NCBI RefSeq assembly: GCF_006494815.1
Contig: NZ_CP041091.1
Coordinates: 2,246,501 to 2,310,500 of the forward strand
Source: Nocardioides sambongensis
Lineage (GTDB): Bacteria; Actinomycetota; Actinomycetes; Propionibacteriales; Nocardioidaceae
Length of the DNA stretch: 64,000 nt
Direction: 5' to 3'
In this document: piece after piece, positions 30,686-38,881 of the stretch
How positions within the stretch are numbered: the stretch's first letter is position 1
Layout of the letters: every line of letters starts with the position of its first letter
Notes under the pieces: model-generated
What the model was told of the DNA's origin: nothing
What the model saw: the letters and a program-made list of their open reading frames with translations, nothing else
Databases searched by the model: none
Made by a program: the position numbers and the translations under genes

Positions 30686-30749
30686 TCAGCGCAGCACTCC
30701 CTCAGCGCAACACTCCGTCAGCGCAACACCCTGTCAGCGCAGCACCCGG
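30686..30749. repeat. Four tandem 16-bp repeats spanning the CHAP-gene stop
   Basis: Units starting TCAGCGCA at 30686, 30702, 30718 and 30734 are 16 bp each and near identical. The last unit is the end of the CHAP-protein gene; read on the minus strand it encodes the final codons and TGA. The other three are downstream copies of that end, each with its own TGA. Slipped-strand duplication is the likely origin. Confidence 0.75.
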
Positions 30750-32388
30750 ACCGGCGTCCGGGAGAACGCCGACCGCACCACCTCCGAGCCGGAGTAGCTC
30801 ACCCGGACCCGACGCATGCCGGGCGCCACCGGCGCGATGCGCACCCGGGCCCGACCGTCGACCAGGCTGACCCGCTGCGACCGCTGGCCGACCTTCACCA
30901 GGACCGTGCCGGTCACCGGTGACACACCCGGTGCGGTGGCCCGCACCCGCACCACCACGGCACGGGACTTGCCGACCGGCGTCACCCGGACCTGCGCGGC
31001 CGACCGCACGGCGGCGGGGTGGAGGCGACCTGCGCGACGCCCAGGTAGTTGCGCCGGGACAGCGTGGCCCGCACCGAGAGCACCGCGCCGAGGTCCGCCG
31101 CCGTGACGGCGTAGGTGGTGGCGGTGGCGCCGGGGATCGGCACACCGTCGCGCAGCCAGGCGTAGCGCACCTGCGCGTCGGCCGGGGCATAGCTGCCCGG
31201 GTGCACGGTGAGGACCTGCCCCGGCTCGGTCCGGCCGGAGACCGTGAAGGGCTCGGTCACCTCGACCTGGTCGACCACCACCGGATCGGTGGCGCGGGAG
31301 TACTTCTTCGCCTGCTTGTAGCCGTCCCGGTTGACGATCTCGACGAAGCTGATCTGCTTGCCCGCCAGGTCGTCGGTCAGCCGCAGGGTGGCACCGCCGG
31401 CGCCGTCGATCCGCGCACCGTCGGCCCGCCAGAAGTACTCCGACCGGCCGGGCGAGGGAGCCCAGCTGCCGGCGACCGCGCTGAGCGTCTCGTCCAGCAT
31501 CGCGACCCCTTCGATGGAGGGTCGCGCCGAGTTGTCGAGCAGCGCCCGGCCCACCCGGGTCGTGGCCGCGGTGGTGGCGGCCACCGCGTCGCGGTTGGGC
31601 TTGTGGGCGGTCACGGTGACCGTGATCGCCTTGCCGACCTGGTCCGCGCCGGGGACGAAGGTCTTCCGGGTGGCGCCGGCGATCGCCGTACCGCCGGCCG
31701 ACCACTGGTAGCTGAAGCGACGCGGTGTCGGGCTCCAGGTCCCGGGCGCCGCGGTCAGCCTGCTGTCCACCAGCGGCGTTCCGGAGACGGTGGGCGCGGC
31801 GGTGTTGCTCAACGGGGTCGGCCCGGCGTCCTTGAAGTGGATGAAGCCGCTGGGCCACCGACCGCTGTCCTTGGTGATCCGGCGCCAGTCGAAGGTGCCG
31901 CCCCAGGAGTCCTCCGAGATCACGATCTCGGTCGAGGAGACCACCTTCTCCACGTAGGCGACGTGGCCGCTGGAGCCGATCCCGTTGTGGTAGCGGTCCC
32001 ACCAGGCGATGGCGCCGACGGCCGGGGTGCGGTCGGTGATCCGGGAGTTCGCGTGGCCCCAGTTGTAGGCCATCCCGCTGCCGCTCCACGGGCGCTCGCT
32101 GGACATCCCGGCCTGGATCATCCGGTAGGCGGCGTAGTTGGTGCAGTTGTGACCGGAGTACATCCGCCAGTACATCCGCCCGTTGTTGGCTCCGTAGCCA
32201 CCGTCGGAGTAGCCGGCACTGCGACAGCCGGAGTAGCCCGAGCACAGGTACGTCGAGCCGGCGACGGGCGTCGTGGTCACCGGCGCCTCTGGGGCGCCGA
32301 GGGCGACCAGGGCGCTGGCCATCAGGGCACCGACGGCCAACTTCGACCACCAGCGCACGGTCTTTCCTCCGGGGCGCATGGGGATCAC
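30734..32388 (-). CDS. Secreted CHAP-domain protein with Ig-like repeats (apparent frameshift)
   Basis: About 552 aa. The signal peptide (VRWWSKLAVGALMASALVAL) is followed by a CHAP cysteine amidase/peptidase domain: GHNCTNYAAYRMIQAGM has the catalytic Cys and GSSGHVAYVEKVV the His. Three or four beta-sandwich repeats follow, each with a TWSPTP or SYAPAD turn and a YQW or YAW core (PRRFSYQWSAGGTAI, GRSEYFWRADGARI, AQVRYAWLRDGVPI). It is probably a wall-associated peptidoglycan hydrolase. The frame breaks at GGGG 31016-31019; correction adds a last beta domain ending SRTPVRVLR. ATG 32379 is an alternative start. Confidence 0.85.
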
Positions 32389-32457
32389 CTTCTGACACAG
32401 GACGTGCCATTGGCAACAAAAACCACAAAAAACTCACCCACCCCACGCGTGTTGTGC

Positions 32458-32487
32458 TTGACATCTCTGAATTACATGTGTGTAGTT
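32458..32487 (+). promoter_or_regulatory. Promoter with overlapping palindrome upstream of pepN
   Basis: TTGACA (32458-32463), 17 bp, then TGTAGT (32481-32486) with an upstream TGTG extension. The imperfect palindrome AATTACA-TGTG-TGTAGTT (32470-32487) covers the -10 region, so a dimeric regulator probably competes with RNA polymerase. The AT content is far above the surroundings. Confidence 0.6.
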
Positions 32488-32553
32488 CGCGCCCCTCGGG
32501 AACGGCGCCGCCCGCTGCCCCGCGCCCTTCCCGCCGGTGCGAGGATGGCCGAC

Positions 32554-35130
32554 ATGCCCGGAATGAACCTCACGCGCGACGAGGCCACCGCCCGCTCCGC
32601 GCTCATCGACGTGTCCACCTACACCGTCGAGCTCGACCTCAGCCAGGCCACCGAGGACGGCGTCACCACGTTCGGCTCGACCAGCACCATCGAGTTCACC
32701 TGCGCCGAGCCCGGCGCGGAGACGTGGCTCGACCTGGTCGACGCCGAGATCCACGAGATCACCGTGAACGGGACGTCCGTGGACCCGGCCGAGGCCTACG
32801 CCGACAGCCGGATCCGGCTCACCGGCCTGGCCGCGGAGAACACCGTCGTGGTCCGCGCCGACTGCACCTACTCCCACACCGGCGAGGGGCTGCACCACTT
32901 CGTCGACCCCGCCGACGGCCGGATCTACCTCTACTCGCAGTTCGAGGTCCCCGACGCCCGCCGGGTCTACGCCTGCTTCGAGCAGCCCGACCTCAAGGGC
33001 ACCTTCACCTTCGACGTCACCGCTCCCGCGCACTGGACGGTCGTCTCGAACGCACCGACCCCCGACCCGACGCCGGTCCCCGGCTCCGACGCCGCGGCCC
33101 GCTGGCTCTTCGGGCCCACCAAGCCGATGTCGACGTACATCACCGCGATCGTGGCGGGTGAGTACGTCGAGCTGCGCGACGAGTACCGGGGCAAGTACGG
33201 CGTGATCCCGCTCGGCCACTACGCCCGGCAGTCGCTGGCCGCCGAGCTCGAGCGCGACCGCGAGGAGATCGTCACCCTCACCCAGCAGGGCTTCGCCTTC
33301 TTCGAGGACGCCTTCGGCGGCCCCTACCCGTTCGAGAAGTACGACCAGCTCTACGTCCCCGAGTACAACGCCGGAGCGATGGAGAACGCCGGCTGCGTCA
33401 CCCTGCGCGACGAGTACCTCCCCCGCTCCCGCCAGCCCCGCTCGTTCTACGAGTTCCGCGCCTCGGTGATCCTGCACGAGATGGCGCACATGTGGTTCGG
33501 CGACCTGGTCACCATGAAGTGGTGGGACGACCTCTGGCTCAACGAGTCCTTCGCCGAGTGGGCCTGCTACCACGCCGAGGCCGAGGCCACCGACTACACC
33601 GACGCGTGGACCGGCTTCGCCAACATGCGCAAGCAGCGCGGCTACCGTGCCGACCAGCTGCCGAGCACCCACCCGATCGCCGCCGACATGGTCGACCTGC
33701 ACGCGGTCGAGGTGAACTTCGACATGATCACCTACGCCAAGGGCGCGGCGGTTCTCAAGCAGCTGGTCGCCTGGGTCGGGATCGAGCCGTTCCTGGCCGG
33801 GCTCGGGCAGTACTTCAAGGACCACGCCTACAGCAACACCGAGTTCACCGACCTCCTGGCGGCGCTGGAGAAGGCCTCGGGCCGGGAGCTCTCCGGCTGG
33901 GCCACGGAGTGGCTGCAGACCGCCGGCGTCAACACCATCCGCCCGGTCTTCGAGCTCGACGCCGAGGGCCGCTACACCTCCTTCGCGGTGCGGCAGTCCG
34001 CACACCAGGACCACCCGACGCTGCGCCGGCACCGGATCGGCATCGGCAGCTATCGCCTGCGGGAGGGCCGCCTGGTCCGGGAGGACCGGGTCGAGATCGA
34101 CATCGACGGCGACCTGACCGAGGTGCCGCAGCTCGTCGGCGAGGCGCAACCCGACCTGTTGCTGCTCAACGACGGGGACCTGACGTTCGCCAAGGTGCGG
34201 CTCGACGAGCGCTCGCTGGCCACCGCGGTCGACCACCTCTCCGCCCTCGACGACTCGCTCGCCCGCGCGTTGGTGTGGAGCGCGGCCTGGGACATGACCC
34301 GCGACGCGGAGATGACCGCGACCGCCTTCGTCGAGCTGGTGCTCGGCAACGTCGGCGCGGAGACCGACTCCTGGGGCGTCACCGCCTTCCCCGGGTTCGC
34401 CGCCCAGGCGGCCGCGATGTACACCGCCCCGGAGAACCGTCCGGCGGTCACGGCGCGCTGGGAGGAGGGGCTGCGGACGCTGCTGGCCGACGCGGCGCCG
34501 GCCAGCGACCACCAGCTGACCTTCGTGCGCGCCTACGCGGCAGCCGCCCGGTCCGAGTCCGCCGTGGCCGACCTGGAGGGGTTGCTGGACGGCTCGCTGA
34601 CCTTCGACGGCCTGGTGGTCGACCAGGACCTGCGCTGGGCCCTGCTCAACAACCTGGCGCGCCTGGGTCGCGCCGACGAGTCGCGCATCGAGGCGGAGCT
34701 GGCCGGCGACAACACCAACACCGCGAAGGAGAAGGCGGCCGCCGCACGCGCGGCGCTGCCCGACCCGGCGGCCAAGGAGGCCGCCTGGCAGGCGGCGATG
34801 ATCGACTCCGGCACCGCCAACGAGACCGCCCGCGAGATCGTGCTCTCCTTCATGCGGGGCGGCCAGGAGGCGGTGCTCGAGCCGTACGTCGAGCGCTACC
34901 TGACCGACGCTCCGCTCACCTGGGAGCGGATCGGTGCCCACCGGGCGGCGCTCGCGACCGAGCACATCTTCCCCCGGATCCTGGCCACCCCGGCCGTCGC
35001 GGACCGGGTCGCCGCCTGGCTGGAGAACGAGTCCGAGGGCACCAACACCGGCGCGCAGCGGTTCATCCGGGAGGGACACGCCGACCTCGTCCGGGCTCTG
35101 GCCGCCCAGGCCCGCGATGCCCAGGGCTGA
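32554..35130 (+). CDS. pepN: Aminopeptidase N (M1 family)
   Basis: An 858-aa zinc metallopeptidase. NAGAMENAGCVTLRDEYL holds the substrate-binding GAMEN (about residue 272). VILHEMAHMWFGDLVTMKWW with LNESFAEW supplies HExxH(18x)E. The first 190 residues form the beta domain, and the C-terminal 400 are ERAP1-like helices. It removes N-terminal residues from peptides in the cytoplasm. ATG 32554 is preferred over ATG 32545 because GAGG at 32541-32544 lies 9 nt before it. No frameshift is seen despite its length. Confidence 0.95.
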   Translation: MPGMNLTRDEATARSALIDVSTYTVELDLSQATEDGVTTFGSTSTIEFTCAEPGAETWLDLVDAEIHEITVNGTSVDPAEAYADSRIRLTGLAAENTVVVRADCTYSHTGEGLHHFVDPADGRIYLYSQFEVPDARRVYACFEQPDLKGTFTFDVTAPAHWTVVSNAPTPDPTPVPGSDAAARWLFGPTKPMSTYITAIVAGEYVELRDEYRGKYGVIPLGHYARQSLAAELERDREEIVTLTQQGFAFFEDAFGGPYPFEKYDQLYVPEYNAGAMENAGCVTLRDEYLPRSRQPRSFYEFRASVILHEMAHMWFGDLVTMKWWDDLWLNESFAEWACYHAEAEATDYTDAWTGFANMRKQRGYRADQLPSTHPIAADMVDLHAVEVNFDMITYAKGAAVLKQLVAWVGIEPFLAGLGQYFKDHAYSNTEFTDLLAALEKASGRELSGWATEWLQTAGVNTIRPVFELDAEGRYTSFAVRQSAHQDHPTLRRHRIGIGSYRLREGRLVREDRVEIDIDGDLTEVPQLVGEAQPDLLLLNDGDLTFAKVRLDERSLATAVDHLSALDDSLARALVWSAAWDMTRDAEMTATAFVELVLGNVGAETDSWGVTAFPGFAAQAAAMYTAPENRPAVTARWEEGLRTLLADAAPASDHQLTFVRAYAAAARSESAVADLEGLLDGSLTFDGLVVDQDLRWALLNNLARLGRADESRIEAELAGDNTNTAKEKAAAARAALPDPAAKEAAWQAAMIDSGTANETAREIVLSFMRGGQEAVLEPYVERYLTDAPLTWERIGAHRAALATEHIFPRILATPAVADRVAAWLENESEGTNTGAQRFIREGHADLVRALAAQARDAQG

Positions 35131-35220
35131 CGCCCGGAGCACGTCGCGAGCACGATGACGTCGGCCCGCCCGGGTGCCCGATCGCCGAGATGCGGTTGGC
35201 CGGCTCCGGGCGGGCTGACG

Positions 35221-35236
35221 TAATATCGCTAGCGAT
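35221..35236 (+). promoter_or_regulatory. -10 box and perfect palindrome at GNAT start
   Basis: TAATAT (35221-35226) is followed by the perfect 12-bp palindrome ATCGCTAGCGAT (35225-35236), which runs into the ATG at 35235. Transcription would start at about 35233, so the transcript is nearly leaderless and the operator overlaps both the -10 box and the start codon. Confidence 0.55.
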
Positions 35237-35690
35237 GATCCGTGAAATCACTCAGCACGACCACGACCAACTGATCGAACTCAACCAGGGCGCGCTGCAC
35301 GCGGTCGGCTCACTCGACCACGAGGCGCTCGCCCTCCTGCTGAAGATGTCGGACCAGGCCCTCGTCGTCGAGGACGCCGGAGACGTGGCGGGCTTCGTGG
35401 TGACGCTCCCGCAGAGCGCCACCTACGACTCCAGCCGCTTCCGCTGGTTCCAGGACAGGTACGACGAGTTCGTCTACCTCGACCGCGTCATCGTCTCGCC
35501 CGACCACCGCCGCAAGGGCGTGGGCACCCAGCTGTACGACGAGCTCCCGCTCGACGTGCCGGTCGGCCTGGAGGTCTACTCCAGCAACGAGACCTCGCTG
35601 GCCTTCCACGCCGACCAGGGCTTCCAGCCCGTCGGCGAGCTCGTGCACGGTGGCAAGACCAACGTGATGATGCTCCGCGACGCCGCCTGA
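35235..35690 (+). CDS. GNAT-family N-acetyltransferase
   Basis: A 151-aa single-domain acetyltransferase. EFVYLDRVIVSPDHRRKGVG is beta4 plus the acetyl-CoA pyrophosphate loop (R-R-K-G-V-G), and NETSLAFHADQGFQPVGELV is the C-terminal alpha4/beta6-beta7. The substrate is unknown. The short leader with a 12-bp palindrome suggests specific repression. It is convergent with the DUF5130 gene across a hairpin. Confidence 0.88.
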   Translation: MIREITQHDHDQLIELNQGALHAVGSLDHEALALLLKMSDQALVVEDAGDVAGFVVTLPQSATYDSSRFRWFQDRYDEFVYLDRVIVSPDHRRKGVGTQLYDELPLDVPVGLEVYSSNETSLAFHADQGFQPVGELVHGGKTNVMMLRDAA

Positions 35691-35700
35691 CGTCGTACCC

Positions 35701-35746
35701 GGTCGGGGTCGATCGCGGGACCGACCCGCGGCCCCGGCCCCCGACC
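35701..35746. terminator. Branched hairpin between convergent genes
   Basis: GGTCGGGG (35701-35708) can pair with CCCCGACC (35739-35746), enclosing a second hairpin CGCGGG/CCCGCG (35714-35719 with 35725-35730). It lies between the GNAT and DUF5130 stops and is a plausible bidirectional terminator. Confidence 0.5.
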
Positions 35747-35760
35747 CCGCTCCGGCGGGC

Positions 35761-36114
35761 TCAGTCGAGGGCGTGCTCTCCGAGGAGCCGCACGCCCCGG
35801 GTGAGTCCGCCGGCGAGGTCTCCGGCCGCGAACTCCGCGGTCATCTTCTCCACCGCGTCCGCGGACTCCTCGTCGGTCAGCGTCTGGCGGACGTGACCGC
35901 CGGTGACGATCTCCACGATCCGTCGCTTCGGGTCGACCATGACCAGGATGCTGCGCGTGGGCAGCACCAGCGTGTTGTGCAGGCTGGTCGCGAAGTCCCG
36001 CGGCTCGCCCTCCACGTCGCCGATGTAGATCGAGATCTCGGCACGGCACGCCTGCTCGGCGGCCCGGATCGCGATGTCCAGCTCGGTCTGCTCCGTCGGA
36101 GTCAGGAACGTCAT
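35761..36114 (-). CDS. DUF5130/TPM-domain protein
   Basis: A 117-aa protein of the TPM phosphatase-like fold. LDIAIRAAEQACRAEISIYI opens the domain, RSILVMVDPKRRIVEIVTGG is the central hairpin, and the C-terminal helix is DLAGGLTRGVRLLGEHAL. It has no membrane helix, unlike many TPM proteins. The small membrane protein encoded 31 bp upstream on the same strand may anchor it. The biochemical role is unknown. Confidence 0.8.
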   Translation of the reverse strand: MTFLTPTEQTELDIAIRAAEQACRAEISIYIGDVEGEPRDFATSLHNTLVLPTRSILVMVDPKRRIVEIVTGGHVRQTLTDEESADAVEKMTAEFAAGDLAGGLTRGVRLLGEHALD

Positions 36115-36145
36115 GGTGTGGTCCCCCGATCGCTTCCGCGCCCGA

Positions 36146-36514
36146 CTACCAGGAGCCGCCGGCGCCGCCGGCCTTCGAGCCCTCACCGTCGGGGCCGGCC
36201 AGCTCCCCCGCGGACTTGCGCGGCCCACCGATCCACTGCGTGTCCGGCTCCCGCTTGGCGGGGTTGAGGGTCTCGCCGCGCGCGAGCGCGGGACCGACGA
36301 TCAGGGCGGTGATCACCAGCATCATCAGCAGCGGGATGCCGACGAAGAGCAGCAGCCACTCGACGGTGTCCACCGGGGGCTTCTCCTCCCAGCCACCCGG
36401 CTTCGGCATCGGGGTGTCGGCAGAGGCCGGCCCGGCCAGCAGCAGGCTGACCCCGACCAGGGTCGCGAACGAGAGCGCGGTGGTCGCGCAGCGGCGTACG
36501 GCAGTGCTGATCAC
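36146..36514 (-). CDS. Small exported membrane protein, unknown function
   Basis: A 122-aa protein: an N-terminal signal (ALSFATLVGVSLLLAGPASA, cleavage after ASA near residue 34), a short Pro-rich stretch (MPKPGGWEEKPPVDT), one membrane helix (WLLLFVGIPLLMMLVITALI) and a hydrophilic Gly/Lys-rich C-terminus. No family is recognised. It is co-directional with and close to the DUF5130 gene, and both probably form an operon. GTG start at 36514, with GTG 36523 as an alternative. Confidence 0.7.
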   Translation of the reverse strand: MISTAVRRCATTALSFATLVGVSLLLAGPASADTPMPKPGGWEEKPPVDTVEWLLLFVGIPLLMMLVITALIVGPALARGETLNPAKREPDTQWIGGPRKSAGELAGPDGEGSKAGGAGGSW

Positions 36515-36599
36515 GGGGCCCACCTTATCGGCACCGGACCCCGAGCCCCCACCTCGCCCGACTTGTGAGTCTGCGACCCCCGTCTGCTTCACTGGCGAG

Positions 36600-37634
36600 A
36601 TGTCGTTGGTGCCGCAGACCCTGGACATCGTCCCGCTCGCCTCCGTCTGCGAGGACGGCGACTGGATCTGCAGCCTGATGCTGCGCGCGACCGACAACGA
36701 GCAGCTGGCGAAGTGGTCCGGGGCGATGATCGGCAGGCCGCTCGCGATCCTCGGCCTGCTGCTGCTCGGCTTCGTGCTGCGCTGGGCGCTGCACCGGGTG
36801 GTCGACCGGCTCGCCAAGCGCGCCGAGCGCGGGGTGCTCCCCGACCGGATCGACGTCGCCAACGCCACCCGGCGCAAGCAGCGTGCGGCGACCATGGCCG
36901 GTGTCTTCAAGTCGATCATCACCGGACTGATCGTCGTCATCATCGCCACCATGATCCTCAGCGAGATCGGCGTGAACATCGCACCGATCATCGCCAGCGC
37001 CGGCATCATCGGCCTCGCGCTCTCCTTCGGTGCACAGTCGCTGGTCAAGGACTTCGTCTCCGGCACGTTCATCTTCATCGAGGACCAGTACGGCGTGGGC
37101 GACGTGGTCGACCTCGGGGAGGCGATCGGCACGGTCGAGGCGGTCACCCTCCGGATGACGCGACTGCGCGCGCTCGACGGCACCGTCTGGTACGTGCCCA
37201 ACGGCGAGATCATGCGCGTGGGCAACCAGTCCCAGAACTGGGCGCGTGCCGTCGTCGACGTCGGCGTCGGGTACGGCGAGGACCTCGCCCGGGTGCAGCA
37301 GGTGCTGCGCGAGATCGCCCACGAGGTCTGGGCCGACGAGGACTTCAACGGCATCGTGATCGAGGAGCCGGAGGTCACCGGGGTGGAGAACCTCGCCGCC
37401 GACGCCGTGACGCTCCGGGTCCTGGTGAAGACCGCCCCGCTGCAGCAGTGGGCCGTCGCCCGCTCGCTGCGCCAGCGGATCAAGGCCCGTTTCGACTACG
37501 AGGGCATCGAGATCCCCTTCGCCCAGCGCGTGGTCTGGCACCGCGACGAGAGGCAGGCCCAGGCCGACCAGGACGAGGTGGACGAGGCGGCCGCACAGAC
37601 CTCGGGCGCGGGCTCCGAGGACCGCGAGGGATGA
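36600..37634 (+). CDS. MscS-family mechanosensitive channel
   Basis: A 344-aa protein. Helices at about 40-60 and 100-125 (SIITGLIVVIIATMILSEIG) precede the pore helix IIASAGIIGLALSFGAQSLV (TM3), then the beta domain YGVGDVVDLGEAIGTVEAVT with the conserved YVPNGEIMRVGNQSQNWA. This is the MscS/YnaI layout that releases solutes on hypo-osmotic shock. The tail is acidic and Gln-rich. A TTCACT hexamer 6 nt before the ATG could give a leaderless mRNA. Confidence 0.92.
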   Translation: MSLVPQTLDIVPLASVCEDGDWICSLMLRATDNEQLAKWSGAMIGRPLAILGLLLLGFVLRWALHRVVDRLAKRAERGVLPDRIDVANATRRKQRAATMAGVFKSIITGLIVVIIATMILSEIGVNIAPIIASAGIIGLALSFGAQSLVKDFVSGTFIFIEDQYGVGDVVDLGEAIGTVEAVTLRMTRLRALDGTVWYVPNGEIMRVGNQSQNWARAVVDVGVGYGEDLARVQQVLREIAHEVWADEDFNGIVIEEPEVTGVENLAADAVTLRVLVKTAPLQQWAVARSLRQRIKARFDYEGIEIPFAQRVVWHRDERQAQADQDEVDEAAAQTSGAGSEDREG

Positions 37635-37641
37635 TGGCGTG

Positions 37642-38033
37642 GTGACCGAGCAGGAGCAGCCGACGACCTTCTACGAGGAGATCGGTGGGTTCGAGACCTT
37701 CCGCACCATCGTGGCGCGGTTCTACCAGGGGGTGGCCGGCGACGAGGTGCTCCGACCGATGTACCCCGAGGCCGACCTCGGGCCGGCCGAGGAGCGGTTC
37801 CTGCTCTTCCTGGTGCAGTACTGGGGTGGCCCGACCACCTACTCCGAGCAGCGCGGACACCCGCGGCTGCGGATGCGTCACGCACCGTTCGCCGTCGACA
37901 GCGACGCCCGGGACCGCTGGCTCACCCACTTCCGCGCCGGCCTCGACGCGGCCGACCTCACCCCGAGCAGGACGCACAGTTCTGGGCGTACGTCACGCAC
38001 GCCGCGAACTTCATGATCAACACCCCGGGGTGA
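37642..38033 (+). CDS. glbO: Group II truncated hemoglobin (apparent frameshift)
   Basis: About 130 aa after correction. TTFYEEIGGFETFRTIVARF is helix A/B, RMRHAPFAVDSDARDRWLTH contains the proximal His F8 and Trp G8 typical of trHbO, and LVQYWGGP the E/F region. It binds O2 on heme and is thought to aid O2 handling or peroxide defence. The frame breaks at CCCC 37961-37964; one more C gives ADLTPEQDAQFWAYVTHAAN and the stop at 38031-38033. GTG 37639 is an alternative start. Confidence 0.88.
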
Positions 38034-38061
38034 CCGGCACACACTCACCTCGCCCCAGCGC

Positions 38062-38091
38062 CTAGAACACGTTCTAGATGCTGGCTAGGCT
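38062..38091 (+). promoter_or_regulatory. KstR-like operator and -10 box before enoyl-CoA hydratase
   Basis: CTAGAACACGTTCTAG (38062-38077) contains TAGAACACGTTCTA, an exact match to the TNNAACNNGTTNNA box described for KstR. The -10 box TAGGCT (38086-38091) ends 6 nt before the ATG, so transcription starts on the ATG and the operator covers about -35 to -22, where it would block polymerase. Confidence 0.7.
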
Positions 38092-38097
38092 GCCGCC

Positions 38098-38871
38098 ATG
38101 GTCCTCACCGTCAGCGACAGCAACCGGGTCCGCACCCTCACCCTGGACCGCCCGGAGGCCCTCAACGCCTTCAACGAGGCGCTCTACGACGCCACCGCCG
38201 AGGCACTGCTGGCGGCCGCGGCCGACGACGCTGTCGCCGTCGTCCTGCTCACCGGCAACGGCCGCGCCTTCTCCGCCGGGACGGACCTGCTGGAGATGCA
38301 CCGGCTCGCGACCGACCCGGACTTCCAGCGGGGCGAGCACGGGTTCGTCGGGTTGGTCGACGCGCTGGTCGACTTCCCGAAGCCGCTGGTGATCGCCGTG
38401 AACGGGATCGGCCTGGGCATCGGAGCCACCGTCCTGGGCTACGCCGACCTCGCCTTCATGGCCGAGTCGGCGCGGCTGAAGTGCCCGTTCACCTCGCTGG
38501 GCGTGGCGCCGGAGGCCGCGTCGTCGTACCTCTTCCCGCAGCTGGCGGGGCGCCAGAACGCCGCCTGGGCGCTGCTGTCCTCGGAGTGGATCTCGGCGGA
38601 GGAGGCACACGCGATGGGACTGGTCTGGCGGGTCTGTCCGGACGACGAGCTGGTCGCCGAGGCCCGCCGGCACGCCGAGGTGCTCGCCGCCCGCCCGGTG
38701 GTCTCACTGATCGCGGTGAAGCAGGCCCTCACCGCGCCGCACCGCGAGGCCGTGGCCGCAGCCCGGGAGCGGGAGAACGCCGCCTTCGCCGAGCTGATGG
38801 GCGGTCCGGCCAACCTGGAGGCGCTCGCCGCGTTCGCCGAGGGCCGCGAGCCGGACTTCACCCGAGCCTGA
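38098..38871 (+). CDS. Enoyl-CoA hydratase/isomerase family protein
   Basis: A 257-aa crotonase. TLDRPEALNAFNEALYDATA is the first core strand, GNGRAFSAGTDLLEM the CoA/oxyanion strand, NGIGLGIGATVLGYADLAFM the second oxyanion helix, and SLGVAPEAASSYLFPQLAGR carries a Glu in the catalytic region. It hydrates or isomerises an acyl-CoA in beta-oxidation. The KstR-like box upstream points to sterol or related lipid catabolism; the real substrate is unknown. Confidence 0.9.
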   Translation: MVLTVSDSNRVRTLTLDRPEALNAFNEALYDATAEALLAAAADDAVAVVLLTGNGRAFSAGTDLLEMHRLATDPDFQRGEHGFVGLVDALVDFPKPLVIAVNGIGLGIGATVLGYADLAFMAESARLKCPFTSLGVAPEAASSYLFPQLAGRQNAAWALLSSEWISAEEAHAMGLVWRVCPDDELVAEARRHAEVLAARPVVSLIAVKQALTAPHREAVAAARERENAAFAELMGGPANLEALAAFAEGREPDFTRA

Positions 38872-38881
38872 GCGCGCTCGC

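Noticed and set aside
32389..32457. A riboswitch in the leader of the CHAP-protein gene, as often seen before wall-hydrolase genes
   Set aside because: The gap to the opposite promoter is only about 70 nt, and I cannot find the conserved stems of the c-di-AMP class.
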